A stretch of 64,000 bases of DNA from Niastella soli (GTDB lineage Bacteria > Bacteroidota > Bacteroidia > Chitinophagales > Chitinophagaceae), in assembly GCF_017742245.1 (NCBI RefSeq), contig NZ_JAGHKO010000011.1:646518-710517 (forward strand), written 5' to 3'. Shown here piece by piece: positions 25,943 to 36,068 of the stretch (the first letter of the stretch is position 1; each line of letters begins with the position of its first letter). The notes below the pieces were generated by a model. That model did not search any database, was not told the DNA's origin, and saw only the letters and a program-made list of their open reading frames with translations. The translations under genes and the position numbers were made by a program.

Positions 25943-26083
25943 GTTAGTTAATTCAACACAATAATAACCATATCATGCAAATTTCAATGGGGCGATAGTC
26001 ATTTCTTGTTAAATAAATTCAACCCGTCCCTGCCTGGTTAGAAAATTACTAAGTTTACAATCAATCTGTTGTAAAAGCTAAAA

Positions 26084-26102
26084 CGGTTATAAGGTTTAAA
26101 TA
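26084..26102 (+). promoter_or_regulatory. Shared 19-bp element upstream of pullulanase
   Basis: CGGTTATAAGGTTTAAATA, 60 bp before the pullulanase start, differs in a single base from a sequence at 28153-28171 before the SusC unit. It has a direct-repeat look (GGTTATAA then GGTTTAAA). It is a candidate SusR-like regulator site. Confidence 0.6.
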
Positions 26103-26161
26103 ACCATTCAATGGGAATGCGAAGGCTTTTTTCGATTTTCCGCAGGCAGTAATATCGGGGC

Positions 26162-28126
26162 ATGAATAAGACCATTGCTTTGCTGTTGTTGCTGGTAATT
26201 TTTAGCCGCACTTTTAGTCAACCTGTTTATTCCGGGACCGATCTCGGGGTCCGTTTTTCACCATCTGCTACTTCCTTTAAAATATGGTCGCCTGCCGCTA
26301 CCGATGTTATGCTGCGGTTGTACGGGGCAGGGGAGGGAGGAAATGCCCTTCGGTCTATCCACCTGCAAAAAGGCCAATCAGGGACCTGGGCCATATCGTT
26401 ACCAGGCAATTGGGAAAATCAGTACTATACTTTTCAAACCTGTATTAGCGGCAACTGGTCGCAGGAGTGCCCCGATCTGTATGCCCGGGCGATTGGCATC
26501 AATGGGCGCCGGGGAATGATCATTGACCTCAACAAAACAAACCCACCCGGGTGGGCGCACGACAAACGACCGGCGTTGAAAAATTATACGGACATCATTA
26601 TTTATGAACTGCATGTACGCGACCTCTCGATCAGTGCCGGTTCAGGGATCGTTCACAAGGGCAAATTCCTTGGACTCACAGAACGGGGAACCCACAATGC
26701 AGCCGGATTGTCAACCGGTCTGGACCATATAAAAGAGCTCGGCGTTACGCATATCCACCTGATGCCTTCGTTCGACTTTAATTCCATCGATGAAGCAACA
26801 CCCAATGGAAATTATAACTGGGGCTATGATCCTGTTAATTATAATGTGCCCGAAGGCACTTATGCTACAGATGCGTATGATGGGCGGGTGCGCATCCAGG
26901 AGTTGAAGCAGGCGGTCAGCACCCTGCATGCGAATGGATTAAGGGTCATCCTTGATGTGGTATACAATCATACAAGCGATATTGCCGGCTCCATCTTTAC
27001 CCAGCTGGCGCCGGGATATTTTTACCGCCATCATGCCGATGGCAGCTATTCAAACGGAAGTGGTTGCAATAATGAAACGGCTTCCGAACAGGCAATGATG
27101 CGGAAGTTTATGGTGGAGTCGGTAGCCAGCTGGGCCAGGGAATATCATATAGATGGATTTCGTTTCGATCTGATGGGATTGCATGATATCCCAACCATGA
27201 AAGCAGTGTCGGACACCCTGCACAAAATAGATCCGGCCATTTTTATATATGGAGAAGGATGGACCGCCGGCGCAAGTCCTTTACCCGAAGCGCAACGGGC
27301 GGTGAAACAACAGGTAGCCCAACTAAAGGGGGTGGCAGCTTTTAGCGATGATATCCGTGATGGATTGCGGGGTGGCATCGGCAATGTGCGGGAAAATGGG
27401 TTCGCCAGCGGGCGTCCGGGTACGGCGGAAAGCATCAGGTTTGGGATTGTGGGTGCCACAGCTCATGTTGATATCGATTATCAGCGGGTCTGCGATTCCA
27501 GAACCCCCTGGGCAAAGGAGCCGTCTCAGGCAATCAATTATGTTTCCTGCCACGACGACAACTGTTTATTCGACCGGCTGATGATCTCCAACCCGGGGGC
27601 TTCTGAAAAGGACCTGATCAAAATGGACAAGCTGGCTGCAGCCGTGGTGCTTACTTCACAGGGCGTTCCATTTCTGCTGGCCGGTGATGAAATGCTCCGT
27701 ACCAAACAAGGTGTGGCAAACTCGTTCAACGCGCCCGATTCCATCAATGAATTGAACTGGGACAGAAAAACCCGCTACAAGGAGGTGTTTGAGTATTATC
27801 GAGGGTTGATTGCTTTGCGTAAACAGCATCCGGCCTTTCGCATGCCTTCCGCTGAAATGATCAGGAAGCACCTGACGTTTATCAACTCTTCACAAGACAG
27901 CCTGCTTGTTTCTTACCTACTCACTGGTTATGCCAATGGAGATAAATATAAAAACATTTTAATAATACTTAACGGCAACAAAAATGCTCAAAAACTGGCC
28001 TTGCCGCCGGGCCGTTGGGTGCAGGTACTTAACGAGGAGCAATATAAAGAATCAGGTATCGGCGCCATCAAAATGGGTGAAGTAGAAGTGGCAGGCACCA
28101 GCGCAAATGTGTTTTTGGCTCCCTAA
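26162..28126 (+). CDS. Type I pullulanase (GH13, CBM48)
   Basis: A 654-residue secreted debranching enzyme that cleaves alpha-1,6 bonds in pullulan, amylopectin or glycogen. A signal peptide ends at FSQ (20). A CBM48-type domain spans about 25-130. The pullulanase-specific YNWGYDP is at 218-224, DVVYNH at 265-270, the catalytic nucleophile D336 in DGFRFD, the acid E365 in YGEGW and D465 in SCHDDN. The length is typical of a type I pullulanase. It is divergent from the SusR-like regulator and ahead of the SusCDE-amylase unit. Debranching would make linear chains for the downstream amylase and glucosidase. Confidence 0.93.
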   Translation: MNKTIALLLLLVIFSRTFSQPVYSGTDLGVRFSPSATSFKIWSPAATDVMLRLYGAGEGGNALRSIHLQKGQSGTWAISLPGNWENQYYTFQTCISGNWSQECPDLYARAIGINGRRGMIIDLNKTNPPGWAHDKRPALKNYTDIIIYELHVRDLSISAGSGIVHKGKFLGLTERGTHNAAGLSTGLDHIKELGVTHIHLMPSFDFNSIDEATPNGNYNWGYDPVNYNVPEGTYATDAYDGRVRIQELKQAVSTLHANGLRVILDVVYNHTSDIAGSIFTQLAPGYFYRHHADGSYSNGSGCNNETASEQAMMRKFMVESVASWAREYHIDGFRFDLMGLHDIPTMKAVSDTLHKIDPAIFIYGEGWTAGASPLPEAQRAVKQQVAQLKGVAAFSDDIRDGLRGGIGNVRENGFASGRPGTAESIRFGIVGATAHVDIDYQRVCDSRTPWAKEPSQAINYVSCHDDNCLFDRLMISNPGASEKDLIKMDKLAAAVVLTSQGVPFLLAGDEMLRTKQGVANSFNAPDSINELNWDRKTRYKEVFEYYRGLIALRKQHPAFRMPSAEMIRKHLTFINSSQDSLLVSYLLTGYANGDKYKNILIILNGNKNAQKLALPPGRWVQVLNEEQYKESGIGAIKMGEVEVAGTSANVFLAP

Positions 28127-28152
28127 ACCACCTCGTTTTTAGCACTATTCAG

Positions 28153-28171
28153 CGGTTATAAAGTTTAAATA
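28153..28171 (+). promoter_or_regulatory. Shared 19-bp element upstream of SusC
   Basis: CGGTTATAAAGTTTAAATA, 182 bp before the SusC start, matches the element before the pullulanase (26084-26102) at 18 of 19 positions. Both units encode alpha-glucan functions next to a SusR-like gene, so it is a candidate operator. Confidence 0.6.
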
Positions 28172-28353
28172 TTCCGCCATTGATCTTTAACTAAAGATTT
28201 GATTGATAATTATTTAATTTTTAAAAGGCTTCAATTTTCAGCATTTATTCTTAAACAGCTAGGAAAAGTTTAGCACTCGGTTTTCATTTGTGTTAACCAT
28301 ACACGATAAGTGTTCAGTTTAAGAATTCTCTGTTCAACTAAAACTGTAACTAA

Positions 28354-31300
28354 ATGCTTAGCCATTATTTAAAAAAGGTATTATGCCTTCCCATTCTTCT
28401 TTTTTTGCATATTTACACCTATGCACAAACCGGAAGTATTTCCGGTAAGATCCTCGATGACAAACAAGCTGGTTTGGCCGGAACTACGGTGCTGTTAAGC
28501 GGCGCCTCCGGCGGTGTGCTGGCCAACGACGATGGCAGCTTTCTGTTGTCAAACCTTTCTCCGGGAAAATACACTGTCCTCTTTGAACATGTAGGTTACA
28601 TCAGTCAACAGAAAGAGGTGACGGTTACCGCAGGAGCTACCACTTCAGTGAAAATAGTGATGATCGCTGCCAACACCTCGCTTACCGAGGTGGTGGTGAT
28701 TGGTTATGGATCAGAACGTAAAAAAGATGTAACGGGCGCTATTGCATCCATTACCTCGAAAGATTTTCAACAGGGCCAGATCACAACGCCGGAGCAACTA
28801 ATTGCCGGTAAAGTGGCGGGTGTATCTGTTATTTCAAACAGCGGAGCACCCGGTGCGGGTAGCACCATCCGGATCCGCGGAGGTGCTTCCATAAACGGGA
28901 GCAATGATCCGCTGATCGTACTGGATGGCGTTCCGCTCAATCCTTCTTCCATTGCGGGTGCTGCAAACCCACTCGATCTCATCAACCCCAACGATATCGA
29001 ACGGGTGGATGTATTGAAAGATGCTTCAGCGGCGGCCATTTATGGTAACCGTGCTTCTAACGGAGTTATCCTCATCACTACCAAAAAGGGGCAACGCGGT
29101 AAACCAAAGGTCAGTTTTACCACGCAACTCTCGGTTGCGCAGCTGTCGAAGGAAGCCGGTGTTTTGTCACCGGGCGAATTCCGCGATTATGTAAAGAGTC
29201 ATGATACTACTGCAGCAGGAACCTTCAGGTCCTTGTTGGGTGAATACAATACCAACTGGCAAAAGGTGATCTACCAAACGGCGGTGAGCACCGACAATAA
29301 CCTAAGCGTGTCAGGATCTGTAGGCAAGAAACTGCCTTACCGGGCATCAGTTGGATATACTAATCAGGATGGTATTTTAAAAACGTCGAACCTGACGCGT
29401 TACTCAGGCGATCTCAGCCTGGCGCCTGTTTTTTTTGATGATCACCTGAAGGTGGCCGTTAACCTGAAAGGGGCCCAGGTAAAACAGCGTTTTGCGAATG
29501 AGGGCGCTATCGGCGCTGCGGTTAGTTTCGATCCTACGCAGCCTGTCTATTCGGGTAAGAACCTGTATGGCGGTTACTTCGAGTACACCGACCCCAGCAG
29601 TGTGACCGGTTTAAAATCGAATGCGCCGCGGAACCCATTGGGATTGTTGGAAGAGAATCACAATGTCAGTAGCGTATATCGTACTGTTAGTAGCCTGGCA
29701 TTCGACTATAAGCTGCATTTTCTGCCCGATCTGCACATTAATGTTAACCTGGGTTACGATGGGGCTAAAGGCGATGGCACGCAAACCATCCCTGAATACG
29801 CAGCCAGTAACCTGAAAACATATACTGATAGCAACGGGGTTAGCCACAGTGGTTATTCGCACTATTACAAGCAGATCAGCAGTAACCTGTTACTTGAAAG
29901 TTTTCTGAATTATAATAAGAACATCGCCGCCCTAAAGAGCCATGTTGATGTAGTGGCCGGTTATGCCAACCAGAAATTCAGGAATACTACTTATAATTAT
30001 GCTTCCTACTTTGCAGACGGCACCCTGAACCCGCTTTCGGTGCCTACCTATGCATCAAGCCTTAATGAGTATATCCTCACTTCATTATACGGGCGTATAA
30101 ACTGGGTCTACAACGACAAATACATCCTCACCGCTACTGTGCGTAACGATTACTCTACCAAGTTTGCACCGGCCGACAGAAGCGGGGTTTTCTCTTCTGC
30201 CGCCTTTGCATGGCGCATCAATGATGAAAAATTCCTGCAGAACAGTAAGGTTATATCTAACCTGAAACTTCGGTTGGAATATGGGGTTACTGGTAACCAG
30301 GAAGGCATCGGCAGTTATGATTATCTGTCAGATTACAGCCAGGGTACTGCTACCGGGCGGTATCAACTGGGACAAACCTATTATTATGTATATCGTCCGG
30401 GAGCTTACTATCCCGGTCGTACCTGGGAAACAACCACTACCCAAAATATAGCCATCGATTATGGTCTGTGGGGCGATCGTATCACGGGTAGTGTAGATCT
30501 ATACTTCCGTAAAACCAAAAATCTGCTGGCCAGGGCCACACAATCGGCGCTCACCAATTTCAGCAATCAGATCACTGCCAACATCGGCAATATGAAGGAT
30601 GAAGGGGTTGAGTTCAACCTCAACGCAAAAGCCATCGACAAACAGGACATGGGCTGGACGGTTGGTTTTAACATTACTTATAACCATAACTCCATTTCTA
30701 ACCTCACTGCGCTTTCCGGTCAAACGTCAAGCGGTTTATTAACAGGTGGTATTACCGGTGGTACTGGTAACACCGTTCAGATAAACCAGGTGGGCGCAAA
30801 CAAATATTCTTTCTACTTATACGAGCAGGTATATGATGCAACAGGAAAACCAATTGATGGTTTGTTTGTGGACCGGAAAAAAGACGGTGTTATTAATCAG
30901 AACGATCTGTATATTAACAAAAGTCCCGATCCCAAGGCCTACCTGGGTTTTAGCACCGACTTTCGCTATAAGCGCTGGGGGGCCGGGTTAGTAGCTCGTG
31001 CCAGCTTTGGCAACTACGTGTATAACAACGTAGCCAGCTATACAGGTATTCAGCATTATATACTCAACCCCATTGGTACGCTCAACAATGGCAGCCGTAC
31101 GGTTTTATCAAGTGACCTGATCGGCTCCAACGATAAGAGCCTATTGTCAGATTACTGGTTGGAAAATGGTTCTTTCCTGCGTATGGATAATATACACCTC
31201 TCATATAACCTGGGTAAGATCATTGCTGGTAAAGGCGATCTGCGGATCTCTGCCAACGTACAGAATGCATTTCTTATTACCAAATACCAGGGAGTAGATC

Positions 31301-31380
31301 CGGAAGTGTCATCGGGTATCGACAATAACTTCTATCCAAGGCCAAGGACGTATGTACTGGGAGTAAACTGGAGCCTTTAA
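28354..31380 (+). CDS. SusC-like TonB-dependent receptor of the alpha-glucan locus
   Basis: A 1008-residue outer-membrane importer for malto-oligosaccharides, judged by its neighbours. The signal peptide ends at TYAQ (24), followed by GSISGKILDDKQAGLAGTTV. Plug motifs are LTEVVVIGYGSERKKD, PLIVLDGVPL and VDVLKDASAAAIYGNRASNG. The barrel ends YVLGVNWSL. It is followed 24 bp later by SusD, then SusE, GH13 and GH31 on the same strand, so the five genes appear to be one operon. The 226-bp upstream gap holds the shared 19-bp element but no short Cys leader, unlike the other two SusC genes. Confidence 0.95.
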   Translation: MLSHYLKKVLCLPILLFLHIYTYAQTGSISGKILDDKQAGLAGTTVLLSGASGGVLANDDGSFLLSNLSPGKYTVLFEHVGYISQQKEVTVTAGATTSVKIVMIAANTSLTEVVVIGYGSERKKDVTGAIASITSKDFQQGQITTPEQLIAGKVAGVSVISNSGAPGAGSTIRIRGGASINGSNDPLIVLDGVPLNPSSIAGAANPLDLINPNDIERVDVLKDASAAAIYGNRASNGVILITTKKGQRGKPKVSFTTQLSVAQLSKEAGVLSPGEFRDYVKSHDTTAAGTFRSLLGEYNTNWQKVIYQTAVSTDNNLSVSGSVGKKLPYRASVGYTNQDGILKTSNLTRYSGDLSLAPVFFDDHLKVAVNLKGAQVKQRFANEGAIGAAVSFDPTQPVYSGKNLYGGYFEYTDPSSVTGLKSNAPRNPLGLLEENHNVSSVYRTVSSLAFDYKLHFLPDLHINVNLGYDGAKGDGTQTIPEYAASNLKTYTDSNGVSHSGYSHYYKQISSNLLLESFLNYNKNIAALKSHVDVVAGYANQKFRNTTYNYASYFADGTLNPLSVPTYASSLNEYILTSLYGRINWVYNDKYILTATVRNDYSTKFAPADRSGVFSSAAFAWRINDEKFLQNSKVISNLKLRLEYGVTGNQEGIGSYDYLSDYSQGTATGRYQLGQTYYYVYRPGAYYPGRTWETTTTQNIAIDYGLWGDRITGSVDLYFRKTKNLLARATQSALTNFSNQITANIGNMKDEGVEFNLNAKAIDKQDMGWTVGFNITYNHNSISNLTALSGQTSSGLLTGGITGGTGNTVQINQVGANKYSFYLYEQVYDATGKPIDGLFVDRKKDGVINQNDLYINKSPDPKAYLGFSTDFRYKRWGAGLVARASFGNYVYNNVASYTGIQHYILNPIGTLNNGSRTVLSSDLIGSNDKSLLSDYWLENGSFLRMDNIHLSYNLGKIIAGKGDLRISANVQNAFLITKYQGVDPEVSSGIDNNFYPRPRTYVLGVNWSL

Positions 31381-31404
31381 TCTAAACCTGTAAACACAAT
31401 TACA

Positions 31405-33015
31405 ATGAAACGATTTGCCAATAATATCTTACTCATTACAGCGATCTCCGTTACGCTGTTGGTTTCGTGTAACAAAAATAAAATCCTTGAACCTAACGAT
31501 CAGTTGACCTCAGAGGCGGTGTATAGTACTGCTGCAGGTTATAAATCGGTGCTGGCAAAAGTGTATGGGTCGTTTGCACTTACGGGTAATAATGGCCCTG
31601 CGGGCAGTGCCGATATTGCAGGCATTGACGAAGGTACTTCCGATTTTTTCCGGCTGTTCTGGTGTGCGCAGGAATTGTCTACCGATGAGGCCGTGGTGAG
31701 CTGGGCAGACGCGGGTTTACCTGATTTTCATGCCATGAGCTGGTCGGCTTCCAACACTTTCCTGGCAGGGTTATATTATCGCAGTACTTATCAGATCACT
31801 TTGTGTAATGAATTTATCCGCCAGTGTTCCGATGCCAACATCAGCAGCAGGGGCATTACAGGGGATAGCGCCACTATGGTACGTTATTACAAACAGGAAG
31901 CCAGGTTGCTGCGGGCTTACCAATATTGGGTGCTGATGGACCTTTTTGGGAACGCTCCGTTTGCCACCGAAAAAGATGTATTAGGATCTGCCACACCTAA
32001 ACAAATTGACAGGGCCTCACTGTATACCTATATCATGAACGAGTTGAAGGATGTGGAAGGCAGTTTGGTGGCTCCCCGCCAGAATGAATATGGCCGGGCA
32101 GATCAGGCAGCGGCATGGGCGTTGATAGCACGGGTGGCACTCAACGCTAAAGTATATACAGGAACTGCTAACTGGGATGATGCGGTCAAATATTCAAAAA
32201 AGGTGATAGATGCAGGGTATTCTCTGATCAACGATTACACACACCTGATGCTGGCCGATAACCATAACAATAAGTCAGAATTTATTTTAACCATCAACTA
32301 TGATGGCAATGCCACTCAGAACTATGGTGGGTCAACGTTTATGACGCATGCCGCTGTGGGCGGAACAGAAAAGGCATCCGACTTTGGGATCGATGGCGGC
32401 TGGGCCGGTATTCGCGCCACGGCTAACCTGATCGATCTGTTCCCCGCGCCTACCAGCACAGCATTCCCCAATAATGGCAATCCCGACAAGCGTGCACAGT
32501 ATTGGATGAATGGGCAGACCAAGGCCATTGCGGATATCAGCGTGTTTACAAATGGATATTCTATTACCAAATACCGGAATGTAGATGTGAATGGGGTTGC
32601 AGGAAAGAATATCTATTATGCCGACATTGACTTTCCTGTTTTCCGGTTGGCCGAGCAGTACCTGATCTATGCCGAGGCAACCCTTCGCGGTGGCTCGGGT
32701 GGCGATGGGTCACAGGCGCTTACCTACATCAATAAGTTAAGAACAAGAGCATATGCAGGCAATAGCGGAAATATCGCTGCTTCTGAAATGACCCTGAACT
32801 TTCTCCTCGACGAACGGGCCCGCGAACTGTATTGGGAAGGTTTCCGCAGGACTGATCTGGTCCGTTACGACCGGTTTACTGATGGCTCCTACTTGTGGCC
32901 CTGGAAAGGCGGATCTAAAAATGGTACGGGTGTACCGGCCTACCGGAATTTGTATCCCCTGCCAACTGCCGACCTGAACGTAAACCCTAACCTGAAACAA
33001 AATACCGGATACTAA
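31405..33015 (+). CDS. SusD-like starch-binding lipoprotein
   Basis: A 536-residue surface lipoprotein, lipobox LVSC with Cys22. SusD marks include QEARLLRAYQYWVLMDLFGNAPF, AAAWALIARVALNAKVYTG, DFPVFRLAEQYLIYAEATLRGGSGG and the C-terminal YWEGFRRTDLVRYDRF and LYPLPTADLNVNPNLKQNTGY. The end sequence and length match the subset found in starch loci. It binds the oligosaccharide and closes the SusC channel. Confidence 0.95.
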   Translation: MKRFANNILLITAISVTLLVSCNKNKILEPNDQLTSEAVYSTAAGYKSVLAKVYGSFALTGNNGPAGSADIAGIDEGTSDFFRLFWCAQELSTDEAVVSWADAGLPDFHAMSWSASNTFLAGLYYRSTYQITLCNEFIRQCSDANISSRGITGDSATMVRYYKQEARLLRAYQYWVLMDLFGNAPFATEKDVLGSATPKQIDRASLYTYIMNELKDVEGSLVAPRQNEYGRADQAAAWALIARVALNAKVYTGTANWDDAVKYSKKVIDAGYSLINDYTHLMLADNHNNKSEFILTINYDGNATQNYGGSTFMTHAAVGGTEKASDFGIDGGWAGIRATANLIDLFPAPTSTAFPNNGNPDKRAQYWMNGQTKAIADISVFTNGYSITKYRNVDVNGVAGKNIYYADIDFPVFRLAEQYLIYAEATLRGGSGGDGSQALTYINKLRTRAYAGNSGNIAASEMTLNFLLDERARELYWEGFRRTDLVRYDRFTDGSYLWPWKGGSKNGTGVPAYRNLYPLPTADLNVNPNLKQNTGY

Positions 33016-33025
33016 AAAATAGTAA

Positions 33026-33087
33026 GACCTGTAAGGTGCATCATTGGGTCATGCAAGATCAGCGGGCTTATTTACACCTAACAGGTC
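33026..33087 (+). promoter_or_regulatory. Stem-loop between susD-like and susE-like genes
   Basis: GACCTGTAAGGTG (33026-33038) pairs with CACCTAACAGGTC (33075-33087) except for one A-A mismatch, with a 36-nt loop. It fills the SusD-SusE gap. There is no U-run, so it is more likely an mRNA processing or stability element that lets SusC/SusD mRNA exceed the downstream genes. Confidence 0.55.
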
Positions 33088-33110
33088 CTTTAAAAACGAT
33101 TGAATCGCAT

Positions 33111-34148
33111 ATGAGAAAAATATTCATCCTTTGCGCTGCATGGTGCGCCGGTTTGGCGCTGATGCTGGCCGCCTGTAATAAAACAGGTTCGCTGACTTAC
33201 CTGGGCAATGGAATACCAGGATCAGTAACCGCTTCTTCTACCAAAATAGTGCTCGACATTTCGAAGATGACCACTACCGATACGAGCGTGTTGTTTACTA
33301 TTAAGAACGCCAACTTTGGTTACGATGCTGCCATTGCCAATGAGCTGCAGTTTGATTCTGTGGGCGACAACTGGGCAAAACCTCAGTCGGTTACCCTTAA
33401 TGCCGGGGCCACCACATTATCTTACACCACCTATAATCTCAATGCGCTGGCGCTGAAACTTGGATTACATACGAATGCAGCCGGTCAGGTGCTGGTAAGG
33501 TTGAAGAGTACCCTGTCTACGATTACTGTATTTAGCGATGCTGTTACATTAACGGTAACGCCTTTTTCTGCAGCTTCTTCGGTTTTTGTACCCGGTGCTT
33601 ACCAGGGATGGAACCCCGCATCGGCCGACAGCCTGGTTTCTGAAACCTCCAATGGTATTTATACAGGCGTCATCAATTTTACCGGCAGCGATCTGGGGTT
33701 CAAGATCACCACGGCCAAGAACTGGACGGCTGCCTATGGTCAGGGTTCAACTGCCGGTACTGTTAGTTTGTCTGGCGGCAATCTTACCGCACCGGGTAAT
33801 GGCGGTTATCTGCTGACGCTGAATACCGATTTGCTCACATTGACCTTTACACCACAGTGGAGCGTTATTGGCGATGCCGCCGGCGGCTGGAGTGCTGATT
33901 CCCAAATGTACCTGGATAAAACAAACAATACCTGGTATGTGACCACGAAGCTGAAAAGCGATGGCACTAATACTATTAAATTCCGTTTTAAAAATGACTG
34001 GGGGACCAATTTAGGCGCTGGCGCCGGTGCCGGTACGCTTTCATCGGGCGGTTCCAATATCATCATCCCGGCAACCGCTGCTGGCGGAGATAATTACAAG
34101 ATCACCATAAACCCAACGGGGTTAACATATACCTTATTGAAAATATAA
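33111..34148 (+). CDS. SusE/SusF-like starch-binding outer-membrane lipoprotein
   Basis: A 345-residue lipoprotein. ATG 33111 (MRKIFILCAAWCAGLALM) is chosen because it gives a correct signal with lipobox LAAC and Cys22; a longer in-frame ORF starts inside the stem-loop. The N-terminal Ig-like SusE domain (about 35-180) is followed by two SusE/F-type carbohydrate-binding modules with the VFVPGAYQGWNP and WSVIGDAAGGWSADSQMYLD openings. These proteins tether starch at the surface and are not enzymes. The gene sits between SusD and the GH13 amylase, as in classical sus operons. Confidence 0.9.
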   Translation: MRKIFILCAAWCAGLALMLAACNKTGSLTYLGNGIPGSVTASSTKIVLDISKMTTTDTSVLFTIKNANFGYDAAIANELQFDSVGDNWAKPQSVTLNAGATTLSYTTYNLNALALKLGLHTNAAGQVLVRLKSTLSTITVFSDAVTLTVTPFSAASSVFVPGAYQGWNPASADSLVSETSNGIYTGVINFTGSDLGFKITTAKNWTAAYGQGSTAGTVSLSGGNLTAPGNGGYLLTLNTDLLTLTFTPQWSVIGDAAGGWSADSQMYLDKTNNTWYVTTKLKSDGTNTIKFRFKNDWGTNLGAGAGAGTLSSGGSNIIIPATAAGGDNYKITINPTGLTYTLLKI

Positions 34149-34159
34149 AATACTGATCA

Positions 34160-36058
34160 GTGAAGAGGATACTCCACGGCGCATTGCTTTGTCTTATGAC
34201 CGGCAGTATTGTCTGCTGCAATAAGAACGCGGGGCTTACTACGGCGAAACTGGCCATCACCGCAGACGTGCCTGCTAAGGTCTCGGATGGTGTAACGTTT
34301 ATCAACAGTGGAGCTTCGGCTGTTTTCAATTTGTATGCACCAGGCAGGAACAGGGTGGCCGTCATAGGCGAATTCAATAACTGGAAGGCAACCACCATGA
34401 CACAGTCAACCGACGGCAATCGCTGGTGGGTACAGATCGATAACCTCGATCCTGCCAGGGAATATGCCTATCAATACCTGTTAGACGATACCCTCCAGGT
34501 GGCCGACCCCTATACGCACAAGGTCCTTGATCCCGATCATGATGCCGCTGTCCCCGCCAGCGTATATCCAGATCTGAAGGCTTACCCTGCTGGTACGGCG
34601 GCAAAGGGCATTGTGAGTGTAATGCAGGCAAATCCTGCTGCCTATACCTGGCAGGTGGGTTCATTTACCCGGACTGATCCTAAGGACATGGTGGTGTATG
34701 AACTGCTGGTGCGGGATTTTGTAGCTACACACAGCTATGTCACGCTTATCGATTCCCTGAATTACCTGGCCAACCTGGGTATAAATGCCATAGAGTTATT
34801 GCCGGTGAATGAATTTGAAGGGAATGACTCATGGGGGTATAATACCAACTTTATGTTCGCATTGGATAAATACTACGGTACTCCCAATGCCTATAAAGCT
34901 TTTATTGATGCCTGTCATGCCAGGGGGATAGCAGTGATACAGGATATTGTCTTGGAAGACCAGTTTGGGTCCTCGCCCATGGTGCGGATGTATGCCACTT
35001 CATCGGGCAGTCCTGCTGACAAAAATCCCTGGTTCAATCAAACGAACAGACATCCTTATGCAGTGGGTTATCAACTGAATCACGAAAGTGAGGCCACTGT
35101 GTACTATACAGAGAACGTATTGAAATACTGGATGCAGGAATACCATATTGATGGCTACCGGTTTGATCAGTCGAAAGCATTTACCCAAACCAATTCGGGC
35201 AACAACGACGCTACCTGGTCGGCATATGATGCCAGCCGGGTAGCCATCTGGACGAAGTATATCAGGTACCTGCAAAGCCTGGATGCCAGCTTTTATATCA
35301 TCCTGGAACACTTTTCGGCAGACCAGGAAGAAAAAGCGCTTGCTGGCCTGGGCGCCATTATGTGGAATAACCTGAATACAAATGCCAGTCAGGCCACTAT
35401 GTCGTATAATGATGCCGGAGGTTCGTGGGACCTTAAACGCCTGTTCTACGATGCGCATGGATTTACTACTCCCTATAACCTGATGACATATATTGAAAGC
35501 CACGATGAGGAGCGATTGCAGTTTAAGAACGGGCAGTATGGCAACCATGCAGGCGCGTACAATATCAGGGACCTGACGACGGGGCTTGGCCGGCAACAAT
35601 TGATAGCGGCATTTGCTTTAGCGGCGCCAGGCCCCAAAATGATATGGCAGTTCGGCGAACTGGGGTACGACATTTCCATCGACTACAATGGCCGCACGGG
35701 CAGTAAACCCATTTACTGGAACTACCTGCAGGATGCCAACCGGAAAGCACTGTATAATACTTATGCAACATTGATCAAGCTGAAAAAGAAGAACCCCGTT
35801 TTTACCACCACCAATTATACTTATAAACTGGATGATGCGGTAAAGACGATTTCGCTCAATGGCCCCGATGGCACCCGGGTAATGGTGGTTGGCAACTTTG
35901 ATGTAGTGGCTCAAACGGCTGTGATTGCGTTTCCAGTTACAGGTGACTGGTACGACAACCTTTCAGGAGGAAAGGTATCAGTAACAGCTTCCCCTTTTTC
36001 CATAACATTGGCCCCGGGGCAATATCATATTTACAGTACTACACTGCTAAAGCAGTAA
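34160..36058 (+). CDS. GH13 alpha-amylase-like lipoprotein with CBM48-like domain
   Basis: A 632-residue enzyme, probably surface-exposed, that cuts internal alpha-1,4 bonds of starch. The start codon is GTG at 34160; no ATG fits a signal sequence. The lipobox SIVC gives Cys19. An early-set domain (about 45-135) contains VAVIGEFNNWKATTM. The GH13 catalytic residues are D336 (DGYRFD), E383 (ILEHF) and D449 (ESHDEE); ELLVRDF and NAIELLPVNEFEG are also typical. It plays the SusG role here, although SusG is otherwise different in domain layout. It is 11 bp after SusE and 10 bp before the GH31 gene. Confidence 0.92.
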   Translation: MKRILHGALLCLMTGSIVCCNKNAGLTTAKLAITADVPAKVSDGVTFINSGASAVFNLYAPGRNRVAVIGEFNNWKATTMTQSTDGNRWWVQIDNLDPAREYAYQYLLDDTLQVADPYTHKVLDPDHDAAVPASVYPDLKAYPAGTAAKGIVSVMQANPAAYTWQVGSFTRTDPKDMVVYELLVRDFVATHSYVTLIDSLNYLANLGINAIELLPVNEFEGNDSWGYNTNFMFALDKYYGTPNAYKAFIDACHARGIAVIQDIVLEDQFGSSPMVRMYATSSGSPADKNPWFNQTNRHPYAVGYQLNHESEATVYYTENVLKYWMQEYHIDGYRFDQSKAFTQTNSGNNDATWSAYDASRVAIWTKYIRYLQSLDASFYIILEHFSADQEEKALAGLGAIMWNNLNTNASQATMSYNDAGGSWDLKRLFYDAHGFTTPYNLMTYIESHDEERLQFKNGQYGNHAGAYNIRDLTTGLGRQQLIAAFALAAPGPKMIWQFGELGYDISIDYNGRTGSKPIYWNYLQDANRKALYNTYATLIKLKKKNPVFTTTNYTYKLDDAVKTISLNGPDGTRVMVVGNFDVVAQTAVIAFPVTGDWYDNLSGGKVSVTASPFSITLAPGQYHIYSTTLLKQ

Positions 36059-36068
36059 TTATATTAAA

